This document shows positions 34,711-43,440 of a stretch of DNA of 64,000 nt, in pieces. Made by a program: the position numbers and the translations under genes. Under the pieces are notes generated by a model. It was not told the DNA's origin. It worked only from the letters and a program-made list of their open reading frames with translations, and did no database searches. This stretch comes from Rhizobium freirei PRF 81 (GTDB lineage Bacteria; Pseudomonadota; Alphaproteobacteria; Rhizobiales; Rhizobiaceae): contig NZ_AQHN01000055.1 in NCBI RefSeq assembly GCF_000359745.1, positions 62,001-126,000 on the forward strand. Direction: 5' to 3'. Numbering within the stretch: the stretch's first letter is position 1; every line of letters begins with the position of its first letter.

Positions 34711-35118
34711 ATGTTCGATACCAAAATCGCGATCGTTCTGCGAAACGACCTTCAATCCTGGCAGAAGCTGAACGTAACCGCCTTCCTGACGAGCGGCATT
34801 GCCGGACAATATCCGGAAGTCATCGGCGAATCTTATCGCGATCGCGCCGGCAACGTCTATAACGCATTGTCGATCCAGCCGATCATCGTGCTGTCGGCCG
34901 ATCAGGACAACATCGCTGCCATCCATCGCCGTTCGCTGGAGCGCGGCGTCACCTCCTCGCTTTTCATCGAGGAAATGTTTTCGACGGGCCATGACGCGGC
35001 CAATCGCGCTGTCTTTTCCGAATTTGCGCCCGAAGATGCCAAGGTCGTCGGCATCGCTTTACGGGCGGACAAGAAAATCGTCGACAAGATCACGAAGGGC
35101 GCAAGCATGCATGCGTGA
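34711..35118 (+). CDS. DUF2000 family protein
   Basis: A 135-residue protein of PF09391: KIAIVLRNDLQSWQKLNVTA, FLTSGIAGQYPEVIGESYRD, and VLSADQDNIAAIHRRSLERG with FIEEMFSTGHDAANRAVF. Structures of the family resemble peptidyl-tRNA hydrolase II, but no activity has been established. It is paired head-to-head with an AraC regulator. The ribosome site is weak (GAAAG). Confidence 0.88.
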   Translation: MFDTKIAIVLRNDLQSWQKLNVTAFLTSGIAGQYPEVIGESYRDRAGNVYNALSIQPIIVLSADQDNIAAIHRRSLERGVTSSLFIEEMFSTGHDAANRAVFSEFAPEDAKVVGIALRADKKIVDKITKGASMHA

Positions 35119-35134
35119 TCGGACCTAAACTGAA

Positions 35135-35160
35135 GCGGCCGGATCATTAGACCCGGCCGC
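35135..35160. repeat. GC-rich hairpin between convergent genes
   Basis: GCGGCCGG and CCGGCCGC, ten bases apart, form an 8-bp stem between the stops of the DUF2000 and OmpA genes. No T-run follows on either strand, so termination is only a possibility. Confidence 0.5.
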
Positions 35161-35175
35161 CATCTGTCGAAAGGC

Positions 35176-35844
35176 TTAGCCGTTCTGCGTAATCGGCGCG
35201 ATCTGGATTTCGACGCGGCGGTTCTGTGCGCGGCCGGCTTCGTTTGCATTGGATGCAACCGGCTGCGACGGGCCGAAGCCGATCGCCGACATGCGGCGCT
35301 GATCGATGCCCTGGCTGCCGAGATAGGAAGCGACCGAGCCGGCGCGGCGTTCGGACAGGTCCTGGTTATGCTGCAAGCTGCCGGTCGAATCCGTATGGCC
35401 GTTGACGTCGATCAGCGTGCGGTTGAACTTGCGCAGGACGATTGCGACGGAATTGAGGGTCGCGAAGAATTCCGGTTTGATTGCGTCCCGATCGATATCG
35501 AAGGTGATGGCAGACGGCATGTTGAGGATGATGCGGTCGCCGACGCGGGTAACCGAAACCCCGGTGCCCTGCAGCTGCGCGCGCAGCTCGGATTCCTGCT
35601 GGTCCATGTAGTTGCCAATACCGGCTCCCGCGAGCGCACCGACGCCGGCGCCGATCAGCGCGGCATTGCGGCGCGAAGACGGCGAATGACCGATGAGAAG
35701 GCCAGCGACCGCGCCAACGCCAGCGCCGATCGCCGCACCACCGGCCGTGTTCGACACCTTCTGCTCGCCCGTATAGGGATCAGTCGTGGTGCACGCGTTC
35801 AAAAAGGCTGCCGCAAGGGCAAGAATGGCAATTTTCTTGATCAT
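35176..35844 (-). CDS. OmpA-family outer-membrane lipoprotein (YiaD-like)
   Basis: A 222-residue lipoprotein. The signal peptide ends in the lipobox LNAC (Cys18). Residues 32-75 form a glycine zipper (GAAIGAGVGAVAGLLIG, AALIGAGVGALAGAGIGNYM) that may insert in membrane. The OmpA C-terminal domain follows (ITFDIDRDAIKPEFFATLNS, DVNGHTDSTGSLQHNQDLSE, RRAGSVASYLGSQGI), with the Asp and Arg that bind peptidoglycan. It anchors the outer membrane to the wall. The gene stands alone. Confidence 0.93.
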   Translation of the reverse strand: MIKKIAILALAAAFLNACTTTDPYTGEQKVSNTAGGAAIGAGVGAVAGLLIGHSPSSRRNAALIGAGVGALAGAGIGNYMDQQESELRAQLQGTGVSVTRVGDRIILNMPSAITFDIDRDAIKPEFFATLNSVAIVLRKFNRTLIDVNGHTDSTGSLQHNQDLSERRAGSVASYLGSQGIDQRRMSAIGFGPSQPVASNANEAGRAQNRRVEIQIAPITQNG

Positions 35845-35988
35845 AGAATCGTCGCTCTCCGGTTCGATGGCCGAAGCAGATATGAAACATTACGGCAAGA
35901 TGATGAAGTGAAATTTTGGCCAGTCGGTTGTCCCCTGTGCATAGCGCATGGGACGACCTATGTACGAATCGGTTGCCGCCTGCGATCC

Positions 35989-36010
35989 GCGGGGCCGACA
36001 TCGGCCCCGC
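35989..36010. repeat. Perfect GC-rich palindrome downstream of flagellin gene
   Basis: A 22-base palindrome (GCGGGGCCGA joined by CA to TCGGCCCCGC) about 30 bases after the flagellin stop. It would form a strong hairpin, but no T-run follows on the minus strand, so it may stabilise the mRNA end rather than terminate. Confidence 0.5.
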
Positions 36011-36040
36011 CTCGCCCCCACCTGTGACCTCGGCAGGCGA

Positions 36041-37054
36041 TCATAAATTGCGGAAGAGCTGCAGCGCCGTATTGTAGCTCGCATTGGCGATCGAGAGCCC
36101 TTGAAGTCCGAGTTGCACCTGGGCCTGCAGCGCCATTACCCTGCTCGACTGCTGCTCCATGTTGGCGTCCACAAGCTTGCCGACGCCGGTTGTCAGGGAA
36201 TCGTTGAGATTCTTGGCGAACTCGGTCTGGAGGCTGATACGGGACTCCAGCGAGCCGAAGGCGGATCCGATCGTGTTGAGCTGCTTCAACATCCCCGTCA
36301 CGGTATTGACCATATCGGTAATCGCCCCCCGCGTCGTATTCGCGTCGAGCGAAATTTCGACCTGGCCACTCGTGTTGCCGCTTTTGCTGCTGAGCAACAC
36401 GTAGTTTTTGGCGGAGCCCGCTGCAGTCGCAAAGGCTGTGGAGGTCAGTACGCCATATCCGCCCGAACCGCCCGACTGATCGTCGATCAGATATCGCGCG
36501 TCCGCCGGCACGGCCGAGCCGCTGGTAGACGTTACGCCTTCGTAGTTCAGCATGCCGATCGAGACGGTTCCATTGGCGTTGCGGATGAAGGAACCGGGAA
36601 CCTGATGCGGTTTGGTCGGATCGACGCCATCGCGCAATACGGTCCAGTTGACACCATTGAAGGTCGCCGATTCGCCGATGCCGCGCAGCTGCTCCTTGAG
36701 CTGGGCGATCTCATCGTTGAGCTTCGTCTTGTCGACACTTGTCTCATAAGCGCTGACAAGCTTCGATCGTATCTGCGTGACGACGCTGACCGCGCTCTCG
36801 ACACCCGTGGACGCGGTATTGACCGTGGACGCGGCAAGGCCGAGCGCATCCTGTACCGCCGAAATCGCGCCGATGTCGGTGCGCGTTGAAGTGGAAATTT
36901 TCCAATAGGTGGCGTCGTCCTGGACCGTCTGCACTCGCAGACCAGACGACATTTGCCGCTCCGCATTAACCAACTTGGCCTGGGTGTCTTTCAACACTTC
37001 CAGTGCCGAATTTACGGAGGGGCTGACCCTGATGAAGGTCGAAAAGATACTCAC
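36041..37054 (-). CDS. Flagellin family protein
   Basis: A 337-residue flagellin. The conserved N-terminal coiled-coil domain (VNSALEVLKDTQAKLVNAER, QMSSGLRVQTVQDDATYWKI, ALGLAASTVNTASTGVESAV) and C-terminal domain (RISLQTEFAKNLNDSLTTGV, LQAQVQLGLQGLSIANAS) flank a short Gly/Ser-rich variable region. It appears to start with GTG 37054 (GGAG upstream). No other flagellar genes are present, so it is a stray copy outside the main cluster and may be a minor or specialised filament subunit. Compared with FlaA-type rhizobial flagellins, the middle segment is small. Confidence 0.88.
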   Translation of the reverse strand: MSIFSTFIRVSPSVNSALEVLKDTQAKLVNAERQMSSGLRVQTVQDDATYWKISTSTRTDIGAISAVQDALGLAASTVNTASTGVESAVSVVTQIRSKLVSAYETSVDKTKLNDEIAQLKEQLRGIGESATFNGVNWTVLRDGVDPTKPHQVPGSFIRNANGTVSIGMLNYEGVTSTSGSAVPADARYLIDDQSGGSGGYGVLTSTAFATAAGSAKNYVLLSSKSGNTSGQVEISLDANTTRGAITDMVNTVTGMLKQLNTIGSAFGSLESRISLQTEFAKNLNDSLTTGVGKLVDANMEQQSSRVMALQAQVQLGLQGLSIANASYNTALQLFRNL

Positions 37055-37294
37055 GGCACATGAACTCCGAATGCAACAATACGCAACAAATACCAGGAAA
37101 CATTGGAACCTTGCCGCAGGCGCTCATGCACGCGGGCCGATCGTGTCGGCGAACGGGGAGCCAGGCAAAAACAACACCTGAGCCCCAGCGGTTACATGCC
37201 GCTATGATTAGCAAACACACTTAATAAAATGCTAAGCCACACACATGATTTACCATAAATAAGCGTGAAGCGTGCAGAAAGCGCAACCCATCCG
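37055..37294. other. Non-coding gap upstream of flagellin gene
   Basis: AT-richer than its surroundings, as expected for a promoter region. I see no convincing sigma-28 motif and no gene. The gap continues into an efflux pump remnant. Confidence 0.4.
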
Positions 37295-37453
37295 TGCCGA
37301 CGTCATTACAGGACGCAGCCGCACTGCACAGGCCTTTTCGATCGCCTCGCGCGCGCCCTCGCCATGGTCGCAAAGCTGATCGGCGAATTCGACGATGAGA
37401 ATGCCGTTCTTCGCCATGACGCCGACTAGCAGCACCAGACTGCCGCCAGCCTG
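37295..37453 (-). pseudogene. Remnant of an RND (AcrB/MexB-type) efflux pump gene
   Basis: About 50 codons are recognisable: GGSLVLLVGVMAKNGILIVE, FADQLCDHGEGAREAIEKAC and AVRLRPVMTSA. This is the strongly conserved C-terminal membrane segment around the KNGILIVEFA motif of RND pumps, which are normally over 1000 residues long. Both flanks end abruptly with no continuing homology that I can see. It is a decayed fragment between the flagellin and uvrD genes. Confidence 0.8.
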
Positions 37454-37527
37454 TGAATGTGCACTTTTTGTTCTAGTTTCGGCCCGTTTCTTTTGCCTTT
37501 CGGGGTAGAATCATTACATTGGGCCGC

Positions 37528-39993
37528 ATGACCATCGGACATGACGACATTCCCTTCTTTGACGAGGAGCCGGAGCATCTGGCGCCGCGCCGCCCCGCGC
37601 CGGCTGCCGGTAGCATCGGTGGCGGTATTGCCGCCCGTGCCATGGCCGCGCGCGACAGCGGCCGCCGGCCGGACTATCTCGCCGGCCTCAATCCGGAGCA
37701 AGCCGAGGCAGTCGAGACGCTTGACGGCCCCGTTCTGGTGCTTGCAGGCGCCGGCACTGGCAAGACGCGCGTACTCACCACCCGCATCGCCCATATCCTG
37801 TCTACCAATCGCGCCTTCCCCAGCCAGATCCTTGCGGTGACCTTCACCAACAAGGCGGCGCGCGAGATGAAGGAACGTATCGCGCTGCTCGTCGGCGGCG
37901 CGGTCGAGGGCATGCCCTGGCTCGGCACCTTCCACTCGATCGGCGTCAAGCTTTTGCGCCGTCATGCCGAGCTGGTCGGGCTCACCTCGAGCTTCACCAT
38001 TCTCGATACCGACGATGTCATCCGCCTGATCAAGCAGCTAATCCAGGCGGAAGGGCTGGACGACAAGCGCTGGCCGGCCAAGCAGTTTGCCGGCATGATC
38101 GACACCTGGAAGAACAAGGGTCTCAGCCCCGCCGAGATTCCGGAGGGTGACGCCCGCGCCTTTGCCAACGGCAAGGGCCGCGAGCTCTACGCCGCCTACC
38201 AGAACCGCCTGAAGACATTGAACGCCTGCGACTTCGGCGATCTTCTGCTGCATCCGATCAACATGTTCCGGAAGAATCCTGATATCCTCAAGGATTATCA
38301 TCAGCGCTTCCGCTATATCCTCGTCGACGAGTATCAGGACACCAATACGGCGCAGTACATGTGGCTCCGCCTGCTGGCACAGCGGCAGAAGGGCGAGCCG
38401 CAAAACGTCTGCTGCGTCGGCGACGACGACCAGTCGATCTACGGCTGGCGCGGCGCCGAAGTGGACAACATCCTGCGCTTCGAAAAGGATTTTCCGGGCG
38501 CCAAGGTCATCAAGCTCGAGCGCAACTATCGCTCGACGGAACATATTCTCGGTGCCGCCGCACATTTGATCGCCCATAACGAGGGCCGGCTCGGTAAGAC
38601 GCTGTTTACCGATCGCTCCGACCCCGACGACATCAAGGTGCAGGTGCACGCCTCCTGGGATTCCGAGGAGGAAGCGCGCGCCATCGGCGAGGAGATCGAG
38701 CAGCTTCAGCGCAACAAGCACAATCTCAACGACATGGCGATCCTCGTGCGCGCCTCGTTCCAAATGCGCGAATTCGAAGACCGCTTCGTCACGCTTGGCC
38801 TGAACTACCGCGTCGTCGGCGGCCCGCGCTTCTACGAGCGCCTCGAAATCCGCGACGCCATGGCCTATTTCCGCCTTGTCTGCCAGCCGGCCGACGATCT
38901 CGCCTTCGAGCGCATCATCAACACGCCGAAGCGCGGCCTCGGCGACACCACCGTCCGCGCCCTGCACGACTATGCCCGTGTGCGCGATATCCCGATGCTG
39001 GCGGCAGCGGCCGATATCATCGAGACGGACGAGATGAAGCCGAAGGCACGCAAGGCGCTGTTCGACGTCGTGCAATCCTTCCGCCGCTGGCAGGGACTGC
39101 TTGAAAACACGCCGCATACCGAGCTTGCCGAGCAGATCCTCGAAGAGTCCGGCTATACGGACATGTGGAAGAACGACAAATCGGCCGAAGCACCGGGGCG
39201 CCTGGAAAATCTGAAGGAACTCATCCGCTCCATGGATAGTTTCGAATCCATGCGCGGCTTCCTCGAACACGTCGCCCTTGTCATGGATGCCGAGCAGAAC
39301 GAAAATCTCGACGCCGTCTCCATCATGACGCTGCACTCGGCCAAGGGTCTGGAATTCGAAACCGTGTTCCTGCCCGGCTGGGAGGAAGGTCTGTTTCCGC
39401 ACCAGCGCTCGCTCGACGAAAGCGGCCGCGCGGGCCTCGAAGAAGAGCGCCGCCTCGCCTATGTCGGCATCACCCGCGCCAAGCGCCGCTGCCACATCTG
39501 GTTCGTCTCCAACCGCCGCATCCACGGCCTCTGGCAATCGACCATCCCCTCTCGCTTCCTCGACGAACTGCCGGAAACGCATGTTCAGGTGGCCGAAGTC
39601 GAGCAGTCCTATGGTGGTTACGGCCGCGGCGGTTACGGCCAGTCACGCTTCGACAAGGCCGACCCCTTCGCCAACTCCTATTCCACCCCCGGCTGGAAAC
39701 GCGCGCAGGCAAACCGCAACGATGCGACGCGCGACAACTGGGGCAGTCGCTCCGGCCACGCCGTTGAACGCATCGGCTATGGCGAAAGCGGCCCGAAGGT
39801 GCGCACGATCGACGGCGAGCTGGTGGCCAAATCCACCTCCTCCGAACCCTCCAAGTTCATGGTCGGCGACCGAGTCTTCCACATCAAGTTCGGCAACGGC
39901 AATGTCTCGGAGATCGAGGGCAACAAGCTGACGATCGAATTCGACCGCGCCGGGCAGAAGCGTGTGCTGGATGGGTTTGTGGAGAGGGTTTGA
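37528..39993 (+). CDS. uvrD: UvrD/PcrA-type DNA helicase
   Basis: An 821-residue SF1A helicase that unwinds DNA in nucleotide excision and mismatch repair. Walker A is LVLAGAGTGKTRVLTTRIAH, motif II is YILVDEYQDTNTAQYMWL, motif III CVGDDDQSIYGWRGAEVDNI, motif IV ERNYRSTEHIL, motif V IMTLHSAKGLEFETVFLPG, motif VI ERRLAYVGITRAKRRC. The C-terminal 45 residues (KFMVGDRVFHIKFGNGNVSE) form the Tudor-like domain that contacts RNA polymerase in PcrA. ATG 37528 is preferred over a TTG three codons upstream; its ribosome site is weak. Confidence 0.95.
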   Translation: MTIGHDDIPFFDEEPEHLAPRRPAPAAGSIGGGIAARAMAARDSGRRPDYLAGLNPEQAEAVETLDGPVLVLAGAGTGKTRVLTTRIAHILSTNRAFPSQILAVTFTNKAAREMKERIALLVGGAVEGMPWLGTFHSIGVKLLRRHAELVGLTSSFTILDTDDVIRLIKQLIQAEGLDDKRWPAKQFAGMIDTWKNKGLSPAEIPEGDARAFANGKGRELYAAYQNRLKTLNACDFGDLLLHPINMFRKNPDILKDYHQRFRYILVDEYQDTNTAQYMWLRLLAQRQKGEPQNVCCVGDDDQSIYGWRGAEVDNILRFEKDFPGAKVIKLERNYRSTEHILGAAAHLIAHNEGRLGKTLFTDRSDPDDIKVQVHASWDSEEEARAIGEEIEQLQRNKHNLNDMAILVRASFQMREFEDRFVTLGLNYRVVGGPRFYERLEIRDAMAYFRLVCQPADDLAFERIINTPKRGLGDTTVRALHDYARVRDIPMLAAAADIIETDEMKPKARKALFDVVQSFRRWQGLLENTPHTELAEQILEESGYTDMWKNDKSAEAPGRLENLKELIRSMDSFESMRGFLEHVALVMDAEQNENLDAVSIMTLHSAKGLEFETVFLPGWEEGLFPHQRSLDESGRAGLEEERRLAYVGITRAKRRCHIWFVSNRRIHGLWQSTIPSRFLDELPETHVQVAEVEQSYGGYGRGGYGQSRFDKADPFANSYSTPGWKRAQANRNDATRDNWGSRSGHAVERIGYGESGPKVRTIDGELVAKSTSSEPSKFMVGDRVFHIKFGNGNVSEIEGNKLTIEFDRAGQKRVLDGFVERV

Positions 39994-40368
39994 TTGGCAG
40001 AGCTGACTATCTGGTTTGGGACCAGAGGGTCGTGTGCTGATACGAGGCGCGAGCATGGGTCCGCTGTAGGGCTCCTCATACTCCCACCTTCTCCGTCATC
40101 CTCGGGCTTGACCCGAGGATCCACGCACAAGCATTCCAATGCGACGCATTGCACCCATTAGAGCGGTGAGCACGTTGCGATTAGCGCTACAACGCCGTGG
40201 TCACTTCCGCAAACAACAGGGCCTGTGCTTGGATCCTCGGGTCAAGCCCGAGGATGACGGAGTGTGGGTATGCTGCGGTGGCAAACGAGAACTTTAATCT
40301 CTGTCCTCCGCATATAATCCCCAATCCCACCTCTTGACGACCACCCTCGCCGCTAGCACCATACACGC
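39994..40368. other. Gap with intergenic repeat only
   Basis: No gene is visible here. Most of the gap is the inverted repeat pair listed separately; the remainder shows no clear signal. Confidence 0.5.
40076..40271. repeat. Inverted pair of palindromic repeats
   Basis: CCGTCATCCTCGGGCTTGAC (40093-40112), continuing to CCCGAGGATCCA, returns in reverse at 40229-40260 as TGGATCCTCGGG followed by TCAAGCCCGAGGATGACGG. Each unit holds an internal palindrome (CTCGGG...CCCGAG), and the outer edges CATACTCCCAC and GTGGGTATG also match. This is a common alphaproteobacterial intergenic element, here as a divergent pair about 95 bases apart. Confidence 0.85.
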
Positions 40369-40652
40369 ATGGGTGGATATACTTACATCATCACCAACCA
40401 CAAACGAGGTACGCTGTATATCGGCGTCACGGCCGATCTTGAGCGCCGTATTTACGAACATCGTGAAGGTCTGACACCTGGATTCGCATAGAAATACGGC
40501 TGTACCCGCCTCGTCTGGTATGGGGCCACGCCGACATCGTTTCGGCCGTACAGCAGGAAAAGTCTCTGAAACGCTGGTATCGCCGATGGAAAATCGAACT
40601 TATTGAAAAAGCGAATCCCGATTGGCGGGATTTATATTACGAGCTCTGGTGA
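40369..40652 (+). pseudogene. Broken GIY-YIG endonuclease gene
   Basis: The frame opens as MGGYTYIITNHKRGTLYIGV and TADLERRIYEHREGLTPGFA, the GIY-YIG fold with its catalytic Arg and Tyr motifs, then hits an in-frame TAG. Homology resumes as KYGCTRLVWY; a single-base deletion near 40523 then shifts the frame, and it continues as HADIVSAVQQEKSLKRWYRR, WKIELIEKANPDW and YYELW to TGA 40652. The intact protein of this UPF0213-like group would be about 95 residues. Two independent lesions show decay. Its last 21 bases overlap the convergent HxlR gene. Confidence 0.85.
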
Positions 40653-40994
40653 AGAGTCTCGCGCGTCAGCCGCCTGCGCATCCCGATCCTTGAGCCAAAG
40701 CCCGAATTCCTTGACCACGGCCACCACTTTTTCCAGGCGTGAACCGTCTTCCGTCAGCGAATATTCGACCTTCACGGGAACCGTCGGATAAACCGTGCGC
40801 TTGATGAGACCCGCTTCCTCCAGCGCGCGCAAATCGAGCGTCAGCATCCTCTGCGAGATGCCGGGCATCAGCCGCCGCAGCTCGTTGAAGCGCTGGGGTC
40901 CATCGACCAGGTAGGAGACGATCAGCAATCGCCAGCGGCCTCCCAGCAAATGCATCGCTTCCTCGACGGAGCAGCCAGTCACGGTCTTCTTCAT
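40632..40994 (-). CDS. HxlR-family transcriptional regulator
   Basis: A 120-residue winged-helix regulator: CSVEEAMHLLGGRWRLLIVS, GPQRFNELRRLMPGISQRML, LDLRALEEAGLIKRTVYPTV and VEYSLTEDGSRLEKVV. The conserved Cys8 may be the sensing residue. The C-terminal tail (AQAADARDSSPELVI) runs into the broken GIY-YIG gene, so the reading frame end may have been set by that decay. It is divergent from a glutathione transferase gene. A small inverted repeat CATAC-N7-GTATG (40999-41015) lies just upstream of its start and may be its operator. Confidence 0.92.
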   Translation of the reverse strand: MKKTVTGCSVEEAMHLLGGRWRLLIVSYLVDGPQRFNELRRLMPGISQRMLTLDLRALEEAGLIKRTVYPTVPVKVEYSLTEDGSRLEKVVAVVKEFGLWLKDRDAQAADARDSSPELVI

Positions 40995-40998
40995 GGTG

Positions 40999-41015
40999 CA
41001 TACCTCATGCGTATG
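40999..41015. promoter_or_regulatory. Candidate HxlR operator
   Basis: CATAC and GTATG, seven bases apart, form a short dyad five bases upstream of the HxlR start in the gap shared with the glutathione transferase gene. Short dyads are common by chance, so confidence is low. Confidence 0.35.
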
Positions 41016-41144
41016 GCGGTATAATTTTTGTACCTAGATGTCAAACTTTTCCGTTCTTACTATTCCATACCAAGGGGATTACATGGTTCAGCGACAGTCT
41101 TTCCAAGTGAAGGCTGGCACCGGAAAACACCATGGAGCCCCCTC

Positions 41145-41780
41145 GTGAAACTGTATTATCTGCCCGCAAGTTGCTCGCTCTCGCCCCATATCGTCATCAA
41201 CGAACTCGGCCTCGACGTCGAGCTGATCAAGGTCGATCACACCACTCACAAGACAGAGACCGGGCTGGATTTCTATGACATCAATCCGCACGGCTATGTC
41301 CCCCTTCTCGAACTCGAAGATGGCAATCTTCTGCGGGAGGGGCCGGCCATCGTCCAATATCTGGCGGATCTGAAGCCCGAGGCCGGACTGGCGCCAGCCG
41401 CCGGCACGATGGAGCGTTACAAGCTGCAGGAAATGCTCGGCTTCCTGTCGACGGAAATCCACAAGGGCTTCATTCCGCTTCTTTATGCGCGGCTGGCGGG
41501 AAACTATGTCGAGACGGCAAGGCCAAAGCTCGAAAAACGATTTCAATGGATCGACGAGCACCTCGCCGACCGCCCCTTTTTGATGGGCGATCACTTTACC
41601 GTTGCCGATGCCTATCTGTTTGCGCTGACGGGATGGGGCCAGGCCGCATGGCTCAAATCCTATTACAAAGCCGGCATCCACTTCGATGAGCTCGATCATC
41701 TCAAGGCCTGGTATGCCCGCGTCAGACAGCGCGATTCCGTACGGAAATCCATCGCCGAAGAGGGATTGGCCTTCGACTGA
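41145..41780 (+). CDS. Glutathione S-transferase
   Basis: A 211-residue enzyme of the beta class: VKLYYLPASCSLSPHIVINE with the Cys of bacterial GSTs, the cis-Pro loop HGYVPLLELEDGNLLREGPA and IVQYLAD, and the C-terminal helical domain (RPFLMGDHFTVADAYLFALT, GWGQAAW). It conjugates glutathione to electrophiles or reduces peroxides. I chose GTG 41145 (GGAG ten bases upstream), which gives the canonical start of the family. The divergent HxlR protein is the likely regulator. Confidence 0.93.
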   Translation: MKLYYLPASCSLSPHIVINELGLDVELIKVDHTTHKTETGLDFYDINPHGYVPLLELEDGNLLREGPAIVQYLADLKPEAGLAPAAGTMERYKLQEMLGFLSTEIHKGFIPLLYARLAGNYVETARPKLEKRFQWIDEHLADRPFLMGDHFTVADAYLFALTGWGQAAWLKSYYKAGIHFDELDHLKAWYARVRQRDSVRKSIAEEGLAFD

Positions 41781-42041
41781 TAGCGAAATGCTCCCTGTCG
41801 ACGCTGGAAATAGCGGGGAGCATGATCACAGCTCGGAACTTGCGGGTTCCCGCATTGCTGCATTGCAAAATCCGCATCGCTAGCATGCTACCAATATGAC
41901 CCTAATCGATTATATCGACCTTAGCGGCTTCGGGGTTCCGCGCCTCCCGCGGCGCCTCGGCAAGCCGCTGCCAGTTCCTCTTTCGGCCCGTTCCCGGCTC
42001 GAATATCGGAGCTGGCAACAACAAGAACCGAGGATAAAAAA

Positions 42042-43325
42042 GTGGCTGGACCAGCAACAAGCTCTGCGCCCACCAGCGTCCGTGCATCCGCACATCAAGG
42101 CCAGGGCAGCTACCAATTCGCGCTTATCGCACTCACCTCACTCTTTTTCATGTGGGGCTTCATCACCTGCCTGAACGACATTCTGGTGCCGCACCTGAAG
42201 AGCGTCTTTCAGCTCAATTACACCCAGTCGATGCTCATCCAGCTCTGCTTTTTCGGCGCCTATTTCATCGTGTCGCTGCCGGCAGGTGCGCTTGTGAAGC
42301 GTATTACCTATAAGTGGGGCATCGTCGTCGGTCTCTCGATCGCGGCGGTCGGCTGCGCGCTGTTCATCCCGGCCGCCAGCTATCGCGTCTATGCCCTTTT
42401 CCTCGGCGCGCTCTTCGTGCTCGCCACGGGCATCACGATCCTGCAGGTCGCCGCCAACCCCTATGTCACCGTATTGGGACCACCGGATACCGCCGCCAGC
42501 CGCCTGAACCTGACGCAGGCTTTCAATTCGCTCGGCACGACGATTGCACCCTACTTCGGCGCGATGCTGATCCTGTCTGCCGCCACCGTTGCGGCCGCCA
42601 ATGCGACACCAGAGCAGATCGACGCCATGCGGCTTGCCGAAGCCGGCGCGGTGAAGCTGCCCTACCTGTTTCTGGCCGCAGCCTTTCTGCTGCTCGCCGC
42701 CATCTTTGCAGCGCTGAAGCTTCCCGAGGTCGAAGACGAAGAAGCCGTCGAACCGATGCGCGGCGGCGGCTCCGCCTGGCAGTATCGCCATCTCGTGCTC
42801 GGCGCGATCGGCATTTTTCTTTATGTCGGTGCGGAAGTCAGCATCGGCAGCTTCCTCGTCAATTTCCTCAGCCAGCCTGATATCGCCCATCTCTCCGAAG
42901 CCGATGCAGCCCGCTACGTCTCCTATTTCTGGGGCGGCGCGATGCTCGGCCGCTTCGCCGGCTCAATCATCATGCGGCAGATCGACGATGGCAAGGCGCT
43001 CGCCTTCAACGCCGCGGTAGCCATTGTCCTGCTGGTGATCACCGTGTTGACCACGGGCCATGTCGCCATGTGGTCGGTGCTGGCGATCGGCCTTTTCAAC
43101 TCCATCATGTTCCCGACGATCTTCAGCCTGGCGCTGCACGGCCTCGGCAAATATACGAGCCAGGGCTCGGGCATCCTGTGCCTAGCCATCGTCGGCGGCG
43201 CCATCCTGCCGGTCATCCAGGGTGGTCTTGCCGATACGATCGGTATCCACCTCGCCTTCCTGATGCCGATCATCTGCTACGTCTATATTGCCTTCTACGG
43301 CCTCAAGGGCCACAAGCCGGCGTAA
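42042..43325 (+). CDS. Sugar MFS transporter (FucP/GluP family)
   Basis: A 427-residue transporter with twelve predicted spans. Family marks are [60 protein letters not shown] with [36 protein letters not shown], and [20 protein letters not shown]. Relatives carry fucose, glucose or galactose with protons. GTG 42042 is the likely start, with GAGG 11 bases upstream. No sugar catabolic genes are adjacent. The 260 bases upstream show no gene. Confidence 0.92.
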   Translation: MAGPATSSAPTSVRASAHQGQGSYQFALIALTSLFFMWGFITCLNDILVPHLKSVFQLNYTQSMLIQLCFFGAYFIVSLPAGALVKRITYKWGIVVGLSIAAVGCALFIPAASYRVYALFLGALFVLATGITILQVAANPYVTVLGPPDTAASRLNLTQAFNSLGTTIAPYFGAMLILSAATVAAANATPEQIDAMRLAEAGAVKLPYLFLAAAFLLLAAIFAALKLPEVEDEEAVEPMRGGGSAWQYRHLVLGAIGIFLYVGAEVSIGSFLVNFLSQPDIAHLSEADAARYVSYFWGGAMLGRFAGSIIMRQIDDGKALAFNAAVAIVLLVITVLTTGHVAMWSVLAIGLFNSIMFPTIFSLALHGLGKYTSQGSGILCLAIVGGAILPVIQGGLADTIGIHLAFLMPIICYVYIAFYGLKGHKPA

Positions 43326-43440
43326 GCTCCAGCAAACAGGCAATCGCGCCTCGCCGCCATGATCGGCGGGGCGCAAAGGGCTTGATCCGAAGCGCGTCGC
43401 TTGGCATCGTGCAACGCAACAATCGGGAAGGACAGGCCTC

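Noticed and set aside
38038-39582. 514-codon open frame on the minus strand
   Set aside because: Antisense to uvrD with no recognisable motif.
41896-42174. 92-codon frame upstream of the sugar transporter
   Set aside because: It overlaps the transporter start in another frame and shows no family features.
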